The notes under the pieces: model-generated
What the model was told of the DNA's origin: nothing
The model's input: only the letters and a program-made list of their open reading frames with translations
The model's database searches: none
Made by a program: the position numbers and the translations under genes
NCBI RefSeq assembly: GCF_009759665.1
Contig: NZ_WQNE01000006.1
Span: 233,287 to 297,286, forward strand
DNA: 64,000 bases
Reading direction: 5' to 3'
Origin: Bradyrhizobium cajani
GTDB lineage: Bacteria; Pseudomonadota; Alphaproteobacteria; Rhizobiales; Xanthobacteraceae
Shown: positions 1 through 10,040 of the stretch, piece by piece
Layout: every line of letters starts with the position of its first letter
Position numbering within the stretch: position 1 is the stretch's first letter

Positions 1-246
1 ATTGTGCCAAATGCTTATCCGGACCTGGATGCTCGTCGGGTCAAGGAGTTAGGTAACGTCCAGATGATGATCTATGGCAATTACGGTATCCGGGCTTCAA
101 GCACGGCCTTGAGGGACACCTTCCGGCGCATCATCGCTGATGGCGGCGTCCAGAACGTCCACAAGAATATTGTACCGGTAGAGGAAATCTTCAGACTCCA
201 GAGAATGGGCGAGGTTAAGGCAGCTGAAACGCGCTTTCTGCGCTGA
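1..246 (+). pseudogene. PEP mutase C-terminal part, cut by window start
   Basis: The reading frame is open from the first base and ends at a TGA. It encodes about 81 residues matching the C-terminus of phosphoenolpyruvate mutase (isocitrate lyase/PEP mutase superfamily), the enzyme that forms the C-P bond in phosphonate synthesis. Visible family features are IVPNAYPDL, then MIYGNYGIRAS (family usual: VIWANHxxRAS), then the terminal VPVEEIFRLQ segment. The remainder lies outside the window, so it may belong to an intact gene or to another remnant; pseudogene is my guess because a second PEP mutase copy at 3040-3878 is clearly broken. Family is fairly sure, status is not. Confidence 0.6.
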
Positions 247-274
247 TGCAGGGCTGAAGGCTCCTCGAAATTGC

Positions 275-645
275 CTGAACGGCTGTCGCTGCAATCTGGA
301 TGTTTTGCGCCGGTTCATTTCATCGCCCCTGCAACTCCATTTCGTTGAATAGAAGCCCATCGGCTCCCTCCCAGCGAGCATCTTTGTCTTTGGCTCGAGG
401 CCATTCGCGCAAGTGGGCAGCGGAATCGAACGGCTGCTAAGCCAGCTGAACGGCTGAGCTCCACTCAGCGTGCGCAAAACCTGCGCTGCCGCTTTGATAG
501 ACGTCGACATACCAGCGCTTGTGCGGCCCGCTCTATTAGAGTCGGAGGAGACGATTCAGTGACACTCGATGAATAATTCGATCAAAAACCCCCGCGCCGC
601 TCTTGTGCGGTGACCAAGTATCAATGCGCCCCCAAGACCTTAAGC
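275..645. repeat. Dispersed repeat, copy 1 (lacks the XRE gene)
   Basis: About 280 bases from 275 to 575 are clearly similar to 9655-9960, including the stretch around CCATTTCGTTGAAT and the segment ending GAATAATTCGATC. The next piece, containing TGTGCGGTGACCAAG (about 605-620), matches 10355-10370. In the second copy the two parts are separated by a small XRE regulator gene; here they are directly joined. On the minus strand both copies keep a similar reading frame containing RSIPLPTCA and REPM, but I recognise no protein in it. Confidence 0.65.
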
Positions 646-2252
646 ATCGACCGCATCGTCGGGCCCAAAACTCAACAGTGACACCTCGCAAGCACGCACA
701 CAGTCCGTTTCGCCGTGGCGCGCTCCTAGGGGCATCCTCGCGGAACGCCCCTTCTCAGAACTGATAGGAGAACTCCGTTTCCGTTTGAGCTATTCCTTCC
801 AGGTTGAGCCGCCCAGCCAAGGCCACAGCCGATTGCCGGCCAACAGCCGAACTTCGAAGTCGCTGATGCTGGTTTCAAAAGCGGCGATGTGAGCAGCACG
901 ATAGCTCGACAGTCGCATGCCGATCGCAAGCCGGAGCACCTCCGCTATGGGTTGTTTCACATGAGTGTTAGCTGTCATTCCCACCGAAGCGGCATGGTGA
1001 TTGAGGCCCTCGATTCCCGTTCAAGTGCCCGCGCTCCGCCCATTGTTCTATCGGCAGAAATCGTACCGGTAACTGGGTTGCCCGCAAAAACGGCGCGCGT
1101 TTGGCAGGCTTTTTATCAACCGCCCTGAAGCTCTGAAATGCGCTCTATTCAAGAACCGACACCATCCAGAGAGCATCATCGAAGTGGCGCGTGAGATCGA
1201 GCTCGATACTCCTAGGCCGTGAATTGTTGAACACGAAGAGTTGACCACCCTTCTGCATCCGCCGAGCCGTCAGAGCCGGGCACTCGCTAACCGATGTTCT
1301 TGAGCGTGCGCACCTCAACCTTCAAGTAGGCAGCCCACAGGCTTTCCGCCGCAGGTTTTCTCGGTCGACAATCACCGGCCAATCATTGCCCCCGCTCAAT
1401 GACCGTCACATGGTTATAAACCTGAACTTTAGCCGTCCTGTCTCGTTCCGTGCGACGATTTAAGATGAGAGAAGGAGGCACCAACGACTGTTCTGTTTGG
1501 CACGCGCTTCACTACGCAAGCATAGCGCACGACTCTACTAGTCGGCTTCACCTGCATCGGGCTATCTCGAGGTGTAATGCGTTCGCGGGCTTAACGCCAT
1601 CCCGTTCGCAGCGATACTCAGAAACTTCCAGATCGCGGCGTGCGCCGCAAACATATTCAGCTCGTGGCTCGAATCCGCTAGATCATCGAAGAACGGGACT
1701 TTGACATTGGTGGTCCCGGAAAAGGTAGTTCATTGAGCTAGTTAAGCTTCGTGAGAATCGCCCGAACTTGGTTGAGCGCGAAGGGCGCAAGAGTATCGCG
1801 CAACGTCTAGCAGCAGCGCACTTTTTGAAATGCGTTACGCACCATCATTGCCATCTCCGTGTCCCGCCGCACCGTGTACGCCGCTTTTCCGATGACCACG
1901 ATTTCAGTACCTAAGCCGCTAGGATCACGACACTTCAATTTGCGACACGTATACGACCGCCGCGTCCGCAGCAGGGGAGACGGAACGATCGCAACGTTGA
2001 CGTTTGGGATCCGACCGGCCGTCACGCCTTCAAGAGCGTTATGCGCCGATGATCTCACCTCGCCCAGTGGTGCGCGGCGCCCCGCAGCGCCGATCGGCGA
2101 CGAAATCGAAGCACGCCCTATTCATAGTAACAGCGCCTGTATTATGGCTATACAGCTGCGGACATGTAATTCGCCTCGCATTCCGCCGGAGCAACCAAAG
2201 TCGCCCCTCACATTTTGCTAGATCTGCATCAGCGGCAATGGAACCGCGGCCG
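646..2252. other. No recognisable gene
   Basis: Only short reading frames without family resemblance are present on either strand. I see no RNA gene, insertion sequence end or convincing promoter. A TGGCACG box at 1498-1504 lacks the matching -12 GC element. Probably decayed intergenic DNA. Confidence 0.4.
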
Positions 2253-2462
2253 TTACTCAATAAGACGCATACGCCGCGCCTTGACGACGCATTGGATACG
2301 GGTGCTCGTTTCCAGCTTTCGCATTGCGTTTTTGACATGAAAGTTGACGGTGTTCTCACTCACTTTCAGGATGACTCCGATGGCCCAGGATGTCTTGCCC
2401 TCCTCGACCCATCGTAAGCACTGTCTTTCCCGTGCCGACAAAACAATCTCTTCATCCGCCAT
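2253..2462 (-). pseudogene. LuxR-type HTH domain fragment
   Basis: A 69-residue frame carries only the C-terminal GerE/LuxR helix-turn-helix: LSARERQCLRWVEEGKTSW near the start, then SENTVNFHVKNAMRKLE, the recognition-helix region typical of acyl-homoserine-lactone regulators. Full LuxR proteins are about 240 residues and have an N-terminal ligand-binding domain; nothing like it is readable upstream (2463-2700) in any frame. It is most likely a truncated remnant of a quorum-sensing regulator, although free-standing HTH proteins of this size do exist. The presence of DUF2285 quorum-transfer genes at 11.6-12.9 kb makes a TraR-like origin possible but unproven. Confidence 0.6.
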
Positions 2463-3039
2463 GAGTTTCTCCCGGAGCAGAGAGGACGTAGGACGAGATC
2501 AGCAAATGCCATACCAGTCGGTGGCACCGCAAACTCTGGCGGCAGACCAAGATTTTTGGAGATTTTCCGGCGCACTTCTCCAGGAGACTGCGGTTCAACT
2601 GCGGCCCTATCGACGGGATCGCGACATACGTCGACAACGCAACAGCAGTATTTCCGACAACCGTAGCAGTCGATATTTGCTCAACATCAATGTGAGCTAG
2701 ATATCACCTTTTGGCCAAGCGTTCCTCACCCGCAAGGGGTGAATGCTCCGTGAAGGGCCGTAGCACCTGGCTCGCGAGCCGAGACCCTCATTTGTACCAA
2801 ACCAACGTGTCGGCTGCGATCCACCATTACAACAGCCCCGCGTTCGGCGCCAATCCTACGGCGATAGTGCAAGCACTCATCGCCCCAATCAACTACCAAG
2901 GCTGGTCATTGATCGGACTCACACCAAAAAGGATACGAGCAGTGAGGTTTGTGCCAATCGAAGCTCGGCCTCCAGGACTTCTGCATGAAGTATCGTCACA
3001 ATCCACTCGGCCCAACGCAGGTCATCAATGCACTCGGCC
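2463..3039. other. No recognisable gene
   Basis: Nothing supportable was found between the LuxR fragment and the PEP mutase pseudogene. The open frame that runs into the PEP mutase remnant from 2711 has no family resemblance before about 3040. Confidence 0.4.
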
Positions 3040-3878
3040 ATCGCCTGTCGAAATACTTCGCGCCCAGGTCTGCTCGAATGATGAGCTCTCGTTTGTGATG
3101 GAGGCGCATGACGCCCTGTCCGCCACAATCTCTCAGCGCTCAGGATTCAAGGGGCTCTGGGCGTCTGGCTCGTCGATTGCTGGCTCGCTCGGCTACCGCG
3201 ATGCCAATGAAGCTTCATGGACCCAGCTCGTCGAGAGCCTCCAACGCATAGTGGACTCAACCGCGCTAGCTGTGTCGTTGACGGCGACGGGGTTTGGGCA
3301 ACTTCAACGATGCGCGCCTCCTCGCACGCAAACTCTGTCAGGGTCGCGCGGCGCGCGTCTCGCCTGAGGACTAAGATGAACTCGCTCATTGGGGAATGGC
3401 ATTCGCGCGCCGACTCCGACGAATTCTCGAGCTGCGAAGGATACGGTCGCTGAAAACCTGGCTCTCGCGGCTAGGATCGAAGCGCTGATGGCCGGCCATG
3501 GATTGAACGAAGCCATCTTGCGTGCTCACGTCTATGCCGATGCTGGAGCCGATGCAATCTTCATTCACCCGAGAAAGAATACCGCTGACGAAATGCTTTC
3601 GGTTGTCACCGAGTGGCGGAACCGGCTACCTGATTGTTCCGACGACATACTATCGAACGCTCTCAGCCTATCGTGATGCGCGCATCTCCACGGTCATCTG
3701 GGCCAATCACTTATGCGAGCTGCAGCAGCTGCAACGCGACGTGTCTACGATAGTATCCTCGCTCAGGAGGGCGTTCCGAGCATTGAAATCTCATATCGCC
3801 CCAGTCAGCGAGATCTTCGAGCTCCTGGGGTATGACGAACTCGCATTGGCCGAAAAGCGATATCTGCAGCCCCTCTGA
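3040..3878 (+). pseudogene. PEP mutase pseudogene (frameshifted)
   Basis: Three frames together rebuild a phosphoenolpyruvate mutase. The N-terminal part reads LSFVMEAHDALSA, then GFKGLWASGSSIAGSLGYRD, then NEASWTQ. The DGDxGYGNFN metal-binding region around 3280-3320 is split between frames and followed by a stop. The next block, ALAARIEALMAG and GADAIFIHPRKNTADEM, lies at 3456-3600. After another shift near 3630 the C-terminal part (TVIWANHLCELQ, then VSEIFELLGYDEL) runs to the stop at 3878. Length matches the roughly 290-residue family. At least two frameshifts make it non-functional. It is a diverged relative of the fragment at 1-246. Confidence 0.8.
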
Positions 3879-4402
3879 TCTATGGTGACAGGTTTTGTCA
3901 CCTAACGTTGCCCTCCTGAAAAGCCGCCGCGATCCGAACACCCATCGCCTCTCGTCAGTCTTGCTTCAGTGGCAACCAAGACTCGAGTTTCTAATCCTGG
4001 CGACGCTTTGACACGGCGGAGCAGCTTTCCCCTGCCAGGCAAGCGCGGATGACGATGATACCGACGTGTTATCCACGATGGTCATGGGTTAACGCCAGAG
4101 AACGTCGCATTTACTTTAGGTCGGGAGCGTATGCTTAAAAGGGCAGTCCGGGTTATGGCGTTAGCCAGATCAGCTTGCCATCGATGAGCGCCGTCGCCGC
4201 GGACATCGCTCAAGCCGATCGGACGGCCCGGCTCAACCATATCTGCGAGCCACGTCTGAAAGAATCATGCGCCGTTGCGTCAACGCTCACGCGCGCCTCC
4301 CTCACCAGATTGTAAAAGGGATGTGGGACTATCAGGCCGTGCTCATGTCCCTCCAGCACGGCCAAATAGCCCTAGGGCTACGCAGATGCGGCCAGCCATA
4401 TT
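3879..4402. other. No recognisable gene
   Basis: About 520 bases lie between the PEP mutase pseudogene and the end of the ABC exporter gene. I see no gene, repeat or promoter I can support. Confidence 0.4.
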
Positions 4403-6211
4403 TTAGGGCTGGCCGTCCGCCGAGAGCGGACCGAACTCGACGGCCTGCCGCTCGAACAGACTGCGATAGATGCCGCCGGGTTGCACGATCAGTGCCGGAT
4501 GCGTGCCCTGCTCGACGATCTGGCCGCGATCGAACACCAGGACGCGGTCGAGGCCGCGCACCGTCGACAGGCGATGAGCGATTACGATCGAGGTGCGGTC
4601 CTTCATCAGCCGTTCCATCGCCTCTTGGATCAGCGCTTCCGATTCCGAATCCAGGCTCGACGTCGCCTCGTCCAGAACCAACACTGGCGCATCAGCAAGG
4701 AACGCGCGCGCCAGCGCAACGCGCTGCCGCTCGCCGCCCGACAGATTTACGCCGCGCTCACCCACCAACGTGCCGTAGCCTTTCGGCGATCGTATGATAA
4801 AGTCATGCGCATTGGCGAGCCTCGCGGCCTGCGTGATCGCCGCCATGCTCGCGCCGGGCCGGCCATAAGCGATGTTTTCAGCCAGCGAGCGGTGAAACAG
4901 GATCGGCTCCTGCTCCACGATCGCGATCTGGCTGCGCAGCGACTGCTGCGTGGCTTTCGCAACGTCCTGGCCGTCGATCAGGATCCGGCCGCCGGAGACG
5001 TCGTAGAGGCGCTGAATCAACTTGACGAACGTGGTCTTGCCGGAGCCGGAGCGGCCGACCAGACCGATCCGCTCGCCGGCGCGGATGTTGATCGACAATC
5101 CGTCGTAAAGCGGCACGCGATCGCCGTGGTAGAGGAAGGTGACGTCCTCGAACGTGATGCGTCCACCGTGAATGTCGATCGGCTTGGCGTCGGGGGCATC
5201 GACAATGCCGATCGGCTCGCCATAGATGGTAACGAGTTCCTCCATGTCGTTCACCGAGCGCTGCAGATTGTTGATGTGCATCCCGACGTCACGCAGATAG
5301 GCGTGGATGATGTAATAGCTTGTCAACACATAGGTGACGTCGCCCGGAGAGGCGCGCCCCGCTATCCACAGCAGGATGGCGCCGCCGATCACCGAAGCAC
5401 GGAAACACAAGAGCATTACGAGCTGCACCGCGCTCGTGCCATTGGACCGCAGCCAAGTGCGCTGCACCCGCGCCCGCCAGCGTCTGACGACACCGTCAAG
5501 CCGCGCATCCTCACGCGCCTCAGCGCCGAAGGACTTCACCACAGTATTGCAGGTGAGCGCGTCCGCTAGCGTGCCGCTGACTTTGCTGTCCCAGGCGTTG
5601 GAAACGCGCGCCGCCGGCGCGATGTAACCGATCGTGAATGCCGTCGTGATGGCGACGTAGATCACTGCGCCGAGGCCGATCACGGCGCCGAGCTCGGGCC
5701 AATGCAGGCCGAGCAGGATCGTCGAGCCCACGAGCACCGCGAGGGACGGCAACAATGCCATCAGGATAGTATGATTAAGCAGGTCGATCGCCCACATGCC
5801 GCGGGTGATCTTGCGGACGGTCGAGCCGGCGAACGAATTAGCGTGCCAGTCGGTTGAGAAGCGCTGCACGCGCATGAAGGCCCCACGGGCCACATCTGAC
5901 ATGGTCTTCAGCGTGAACGGCACGATCGCCTGCAAGCCCGTAAACCGCAATATAATCGAGAGCAGACCAAGCGCGAGGGTGCCAACGAACGCAATCAGTG
6001 GCGCATGTCGCGCCGCTTGGTCGGAGGGGACCGAGGTCAATGCGTCCACCAGACGGCCGGAATAGACCGGCATGAGCAGGTCGGCGACCGTCGCCCCTAA
6101 GAAGCCGACGAGGATGACCGTGGCACGGACTGGCTGCTTCAGCCAATGCTCCAACGCAAACGGGAGAACCAGGCCGATTGCGGCGGTCCGTTTGTCATCT
6201 TGACTGGTCAT
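4403..6211 (-). CDS. ABC exporter (fused membrane and ATPase domains)
   Basis: This is a 602-residue half-size ABC exporter of the MsbA/multidrug type, expected in the inner membrane as a homodimer. The N-terminal half has about six hydrophobic segments. The C-terminal ATPase has Walker A GRSGSGKTT near 386, Q-loop VEQEP near 432, signature LSGGERQ near 490, Walker B VLVLDEA near 510 and the H-loop IAHRLS near 545, all intact. ATG at 6211 was chosen; the frame extends 21 codons further to a TTG but that gives an atypical N-terminus. It lies 152 bases downstream of a small ORF and the thioredoxin-like gene on the same strand, and probably shares their NifA-type promoter. The substrate is unknown; a peptide or small product of the operon is an inference from position. 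Confidence 0.93.
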   Translation of the reverse strand: MTSQDDKRTAAIGLVLPFALEHWLKQPVRATVILVGFLGATVADLLMPVYSGRLVDALTSVPSDQAARHAPLIAFVGTLALGLLSIILRFTGLQAIVPFTLKTMSDVARGAFMRVQRFSTDWHANSFAGSTVRKITRGMWAIDLLNHTILMALLPSLAVLVGSTILLGLHWPELGAVIGLGAVIYVAITTAFTIGYIAPAARVSNAWDSKVSGTLADALTCNTVVKSFGAEAREDARLDGVVRRWRARVQRTWLRSNGTSAVQLVMLLCFRASVIGGAILLWIAGRASPGDVTYVLTSYYIIHAYLRDVGMHINNLQRSVNDMEELVTIYGEPIGIVDAPDAKPIDIHGGRITFEDVTFLYHGDRVPLYDGLSINIRAGERIGLVGRSGSGKTTFVKLIQRLYDVSGGRILIDGQDVAKATQQSLRSQIAIVEQEPILFHRSLAENIAYGRPGASMAAITQAARLANAHDFIIRSPKGYGTLVGERGVNLSGGERQRVALARAFLADAPVLVLDEATSSLDSESEALIQEAMERLMKDRTSIVIAHRLSTVRGLDRVLVFDRGQIVEQGTHPALIVQPGGIYRSLFERQAVEFGPLSADGQP

Positions 6212-6363
6212 GGCGCTAGGGGTTTGTTGCACACACGGTGTAAAAACCGTTCGATCCAGACCCGATGTGCACAATGCCTGGCGCGCCGTCCGAGGGATGC
6301 GATAAATGCCCGCAGTCTGGGGGCTGCGGCCGAACTCTTCTACCCATTTCAGCCACTCTTCGC

Positions 6364-6624
6364 CTAGGCGCTTAGCTGAAGCGCCTCACGCTTGCGAGCT
6401 CCTTGTCCCGGGATTGGCGCAGCCGCGCGAAAATCCTCAACGTCGGGTCTGCCTCCAAAATACCGAATCGCTTGCCCGATGCCGCCTGCGGAGCCCGCAC
6501 TTCGACCGCGGCGGGGCCGAAGGGCGCGATGGCTGAGAGCATCGATCTGAGACATCGGCCAGCCTTGCGCTATCCGAGCTTGTGTGAGCCAGGTAGGCGG
6601 GATCGGCGCCACTCTCTTTTTCAT
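6364..6624 (-). CDS. Small ORF coupled to the thioredoxin-like gene (hypothetical)
   Basis: An 86-residue frame starts at an ATG overlapping the stop of the thioredoxin-like gene in an ATGA arrangement, which suggests translational coupling. The protein begins MKKRVAPIPPTWL, contains a Gly/Arg-rich middle (RRGRSAGSAGGIG), and has no cysteine and no transmembrane segment. I do not recognise a family. Its place between a secreted thioredoxin-like protein and an ABC exporter makes an exported or processed peptide possible, but a chance ORF or a remnant cannot be excluded. Confidence 0.4.
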   Translation of the reverse strand: MKKRVAPIPPTWLTQARIAQGWPMSQIDALSHRALRPRRGRSAGSAGGIGQAIRYFGGRPDVEDFRAAAPIPGQGARKREALQLSA

Positions 6625-7985
6625 CTTTTCTCCTCCGGCGACGCTTGCGCTTTGGTACTTTGCGGGACTCCGGCTTGCGGAGTCGCACAAAGAGACCCAT
6701 AGCAATCCTTCTGACCCTTGTAGTTGGCCAGCGTTTGGACCAATACCGACATAACCTGCTGTTTCAATTCGTCCGGGATCGGTGCGGGGCCGTCCAGCGA
6801 CTTCAGCGTCACCTCGATCAACTCGATCGCGCGATCCTTGTTGCCGCTCTCGTAATAGTACTGAGCGACCGCCGGATAGGACAGGAACTTAAGAGTCTCG
6901 CCGCGTTGCGGAGGATTCACTGCTAGAATGTGTTCGGATAACTCATTTCCCATCGCGAAGCGCTCGGCCTGTGGCAAATGAGAGTTGTCATTCGCCGGAT
7001 CAAAGAGTTGGCGCATCGCCCCAGCCATCCACAGCGCGGATTTTTTGTTGATCGCGTCACGAACCAATTGGCGCATCACAGGCAGGCCGGCCTGCAAGTC
7101 GTGCATTTTGTGAAGCAACAGATCTGCACGGAGCACGCGAAAGTTCACGTCATCCGGCAGAACAGCGACGGCCTCTTCGACCACCGAAAGCGCCTTCGCC
7201 CAATCCTGCGCCTCCATCGCCGGCGTCAGTTTGGCGAAGATCGGCATTGTGCGTTCGCCCTTGGCGATCCGCTCTGCATCGGCGGCTTTCGCTTCATCGC
7301 TGATGCGCCAGCTGCCGGTCAGAATCTTCGGCAAAACGTCTTCGAGTTGCGTCGGGGAACCGATAAAGGCGATGTGGCCGTCGCGGTCGACCACGAACGA
7401 GGTGGGAATCCCGACAGAAAAGCTGGAATCCATCCAAAGCTTGTCCATTTCGCGTGTGTAGTCGAACCCGATCCGATAGTTGAGATTCGGCAACTTTTCG
7501 GTCAACCATGCGTCCAACTTGCCTCGGGCCTCGTCCGCTGTTTGAGCGCGTTCACGAGCTGCTATTCCGAGGACCTCAACTCCGCTATCTCTGTATTTCT
7601 CTTGCAGCTGTACCAGATCGGAGAGCGCCGCCACACACGGTGCGCACCAAGTTGCCCAGAATTCGACGATGTACACTTTCCCTGGCTGGAAGCTCGTGAG
7701 GGGCTGCCCACGTAGCCAGTTCTCCACCTTGATCGGAGGAGCTGGGGATTCTAAGCCCAGCGCCATGTTACTCTCCAAAGTTATTGTCAGAGGTTGCGCG
7801 ACGTTTTGCGCTAGCTGATCTCTGATCGCGACCGCGAGGGGTGGTGCCTTGGTGTAGACGGGCTGCTCAGCGAGATCCGCAGCGATTGCCGGTGTCGCCG
7901 CGCTAAGCGCGACGACACACAAACTCACAAGCAACAAGCTCTTCCTCTCACAAGCGGGCCACATCAGTTCAAGGAAGGTGAGCAT
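6621..7985 (-). CDS. Secreted TlpA-like thioredoxin protein with C-terminal helical region
   Basis: About 454 residues. The N-terminus has a signal peptide (hydrophobic LLLVSLCVVALSAATPAIAA). Next is a TlpA/AhpC-type thioredoxin fold with VEFWATWCAPC (WCAPC near 113-117) and the cis-proline motif GIPTSFVVDRDGHIAFIG. The remaining 230 residues are helical and TPR-like, ending in a Lys/Glu-rich tail. It probably acts in the periplasm as a thiol reductase or protein-folding factor. ATG at 7985 was chosen; a GTG at 8015 and an ATG at 7964 are possible, none with a strong ribosome-binding site. It is the first gene after a consensus -24/-12 promoter and NifA upstream activator site, and its stop overlaps the next ORF. 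Redox help for an exported product of the operon is inference. Confidence 0.9.
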   Translation of the reverse strand: MLTFLELMWPACERKSLLLVSLCVVALSAATPAIAADLAEQPVYTKAPPLAVAIRDQLAQNVAQPLTITLESNMALGLESPAPPIKVENWLRGQPLTSFQPGKVYIVEFWATWCAPCVAALSDLVQLQEKYRDSGVEVLGIAARERAQTADEARGKLDAWLTEKLPNLNYRIGFDYTREMDKLWMDSSFSVGIPTSFVVDRDGHIAFIGSPTQLEDVLPKILTGSWRISDEAKAADAERIAKGERTMPIFAKLTPAMEAQDWAKALSVVEEAVAVLPDDVNFRVLRADLLLHKMHDLQAGLPVMRQLVRDAINKKSALWMAGAMRQLFDPANDNSHLPQAERFAMGNELSEHILAVNPPQRGETLKFLSYPAVAQYYYESGNKDRAIELIEVTLKSLDGPAPIPDELKQQVMSVLVQTLANYKGQKDCYGSLCATPQAGVPQSTKAQASPEEKR

Positions 7986-8038
7986 CGCTGGTCTCGCGTT
8001 TGGTGCGCTCAGCACCTGCAGTACTGCTGCACCTTAGT

Positions 8039-8054
8039 TGCAACGTCCGTGCCA
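8039..8054 (-). promoter_or_regulatory. RpoN (-24/-12) promoter of the thioredoxin/ABC operon
   Basis: On the minus strand the site reads TGGCACGGACGTTGCA, a full match to TGGCACGNNNNTTGCW with GG and GC 10 bases apart. Transcription would start near 8028, about 43 bases before the ATG at 7985. A perfect activator site lies about 96 bases upstream. Confidence 0.88.
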
Positions 8055-8149
8055 GAATCGTCTGCGCGCATTAACGCCCATTTGCGCATGAATAGCTCAA
8101 TAGCACTTCACTGCGACCATTGTGTTGAATCCGCCGCGCTTTGTGCCGC

Positions 8150-8165
8150 TGTCCGAATTTGAACA
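8150..8165. promoter_or_regulatory. NifA upstream activator sequence
   Basis: TGT-CCGAATTTGA-ACA is an exact TGT-N10-ACA NifA site. It sits about 96 bases upstream of the -24 element at 8039-8054, inside the usual NifA working distance. Together the two sites strongly suggest NifA control. Confidence 0.82.
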
Positions 8166-9099
8166 AGAATGCGCACTTCGCGCCGTCAGAAAGCTGATTT
8201 GATATTGTGAGCCGCCGAACGGAAACTTGGTAATCGCTGTCCCCTAGCAGACAGGATTAGAGGCGAGCGACGATTTAGATCGGACTCGAACGAGCCAAAG
8301 CCCCGTGGACCGTGGATACGTATTCTGGTCGATGACGATGGAACCATTCGCCGGGCACTGCAGACGAGCTGCGGATCGGGGAGGCTTTGAAACTATCAGT
8401 GCTTGCCATCGCGCTAGCGGTTCCTGCACCACAAACTGGTACTTCGATTACTTTGCTGTCCAGCCGGGTTTCCAGGGATCCGTGACGCCCTATCGACTTC
8501 GAAAACCGTTGCCCCCGTATCGAAACAGATGCCGCCGATCGCCTCGATGGAGCTAAGGCTTCACTCCAGGTTCTGACCAGGAGGCCGGCTGGACCCAGCC
8601 GCTGGCCGCGCGCATCACTTCCTCGCTGGCATGAAACTCTTTGCGCAAGCAGGGGACCTTGGACCAATTGGCTACAGCTGGATGACAGGTCTCCAATAAG
8701 CAGATGGCGGCCCCTGCAATATGCCGTCGGTCTGCGCAGCTAAACACTGTGGACCTAAACAGCGTCGCCGAGGTCGATTGACAACGGACGACGGCCGCAG
8801 CGAGGCGAGCCTTGGCGCTGCTTTCTTAAGAGGGGCGCCGCGCAATTGTCGTCGTACTCCTGAAAGCGTTTCGAGTCCTGTTGATCGTTCGATTTGGACA
8901 AGAGAATCCACGCGTCTGCGCGGCACCCAACGCACAAGCGCCGAGGGTATTGCTCCGCTGGTGAGCCGCGGCCGCGAAACGCGCCGTCGTCTTCGGCGAT
9001 GCGACGCATGGCACCGCAACCTGCGATCATTTCATTCAACAAACACGAATGTCCGTCCTGTTCGCAATTTTGCAAACGAGTAGAAGCTGTCAACAATCC
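8166..9099. other. Mostly gene-free; possible response-regulator scrap
   Basis: No intact gene. Near 8310-8370 the plus strand reads RILVDDDGTIRRALQ, which resembles the start of a response-regulator receiver domain, then stops. The rest holds no family match. The scrap is too short to call a gene. Confidence 0.3.
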
Positions 9100-9690
9100 T
9101 GCCTCAGACTTCAGTTGCTCCGATTGTCTCTCATTACGGCTCGAGGCCTTGTCCGTCTCTCCGAAGCCGAGGCCATGACGGTGCGAGCCGCCGAGCTACG
9201 CGAACAAGGCGCGGACGTGATCACACTCGGTCAGGGCGAACCCGATTTCGAAGCCTCACTTGCTGCCCGCGAGGCCGGCAGCTGCTCAATCCGCATCGGG
9301 CCGACGAAAAGCACCGCGCTCGTAAGGAGCCGAGCAGCTGCGCCGGCCAGTCAGCGAGACTTCAGTCGCGATCACGGGCTCAATTCCAGTATCGATCAGA
9401 CCATGTTTTTTGCGGCGCGAAGCAGGTCGTTTTCAACGCGACGTTTGCAAGTCTCGAGACTGGAGCAACGGCGGTTCGGAGGCCGACGCAATGACCGGCT
9501 GGTGCGTTCTGTATGGCGTAGGGCCTTTGGCTCTGGTCGAGGCCATCAATCTCGTCCAGAGTCGAACCTTTTCCCAAAGGAGCTCGATCGCGCAATATGC
9601 AGCTGTCGAGGCACTATCTGGCCTCCGGGGTTCATCTGAGGCAATTCGCGCGCGTTTCCGCAACGCTGTCGCTGCAATCTCGATGGTTGG
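9100..9690 (+). pseudogene. Aspartate aminotransferase pseudogene
   Basis: Pieces of a class I PLP aminotransferase (AspC family) are readable in shifting frames. The N-terminus is LSEAEAMTVRAAELREQGAD, followed by VITLGQGEPDFE. CGAKQVVFNATFASLETG lies near 9403-9460 in another frame. The region after the PLP lysine, AMTGW with VGPLALVEAINLVQS, then AVEALSG, lies near 9490-9640. The segment carrying the catalytic lysine is deleted or unreadable and the C-terminal third is missing. The remnant runs directly into the dispersed repeat at 9655. Confidence 0.7.
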
Positions 9691-9960
9691 GGCCGGCTCA
9701 TTCTTCGGGCTGCACTCCATTTCGTTGAATGGAGGGCCATCGGCTCCCTCTCAGCGAGCATCCTTGTCTTTGGCTCGATGCCGTCCGCGCAGGTGGGCAG
9801 CGGAATCGAACGGCTGCCGAGCCAGCGGAACGGCTGAACTCCGGTCAGCGCCTGCAACATCTGCGCCGCCGCAAATTGATAGAGGGTCGACATACCAGCG
9901 CCTGTGCGGGCCGGCAAGTAGCGTCGAGGAACGATTCGATGACACTCATCGAATAATTCG
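9655..9960. repeat. Dispersed repeat, copy 2 (first part)
   Basis: Matches 275-575 over about 300 bases. The second part of the repeat resumes at about 10336-10395, after the XRE gene. The minus-strand frame with RSIPLPTCA is conserved between copies, but the function is unknown. Confidence 0.65.
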
Positions 9961-10040
9961 ATCGCCCCCCCAATTTGTTGACGTTTTTATGTAGGTTATA
10001 GCCTGTGGTTTGATCGCCATCGAAATGGCTGCTTTCGCGC

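Noticed and set aside
1498..1513. RpoN -24 box TGGCACG
   Set aside because: No GC at the -12 position and no gene downstream.
4481..5569. Long plus-strand open frame opposite the ABC exporter
   Set aside because: It is antisense to well-conserved ATPase and membrane domains and shows only the codon shadow of that gene.
6978..7715. Plus-strand 245-residue open frame
   Set aside because: Antisense to the thioredoxin-like gene, whose signal peptide and WCAPC motif are clear.
8310..8380. Response-regulator receiver start (RILVDDDGTIRRALQ)
   Set aside because: The similarity ends after about 15 residues at a stop and no other receiver motif follows.
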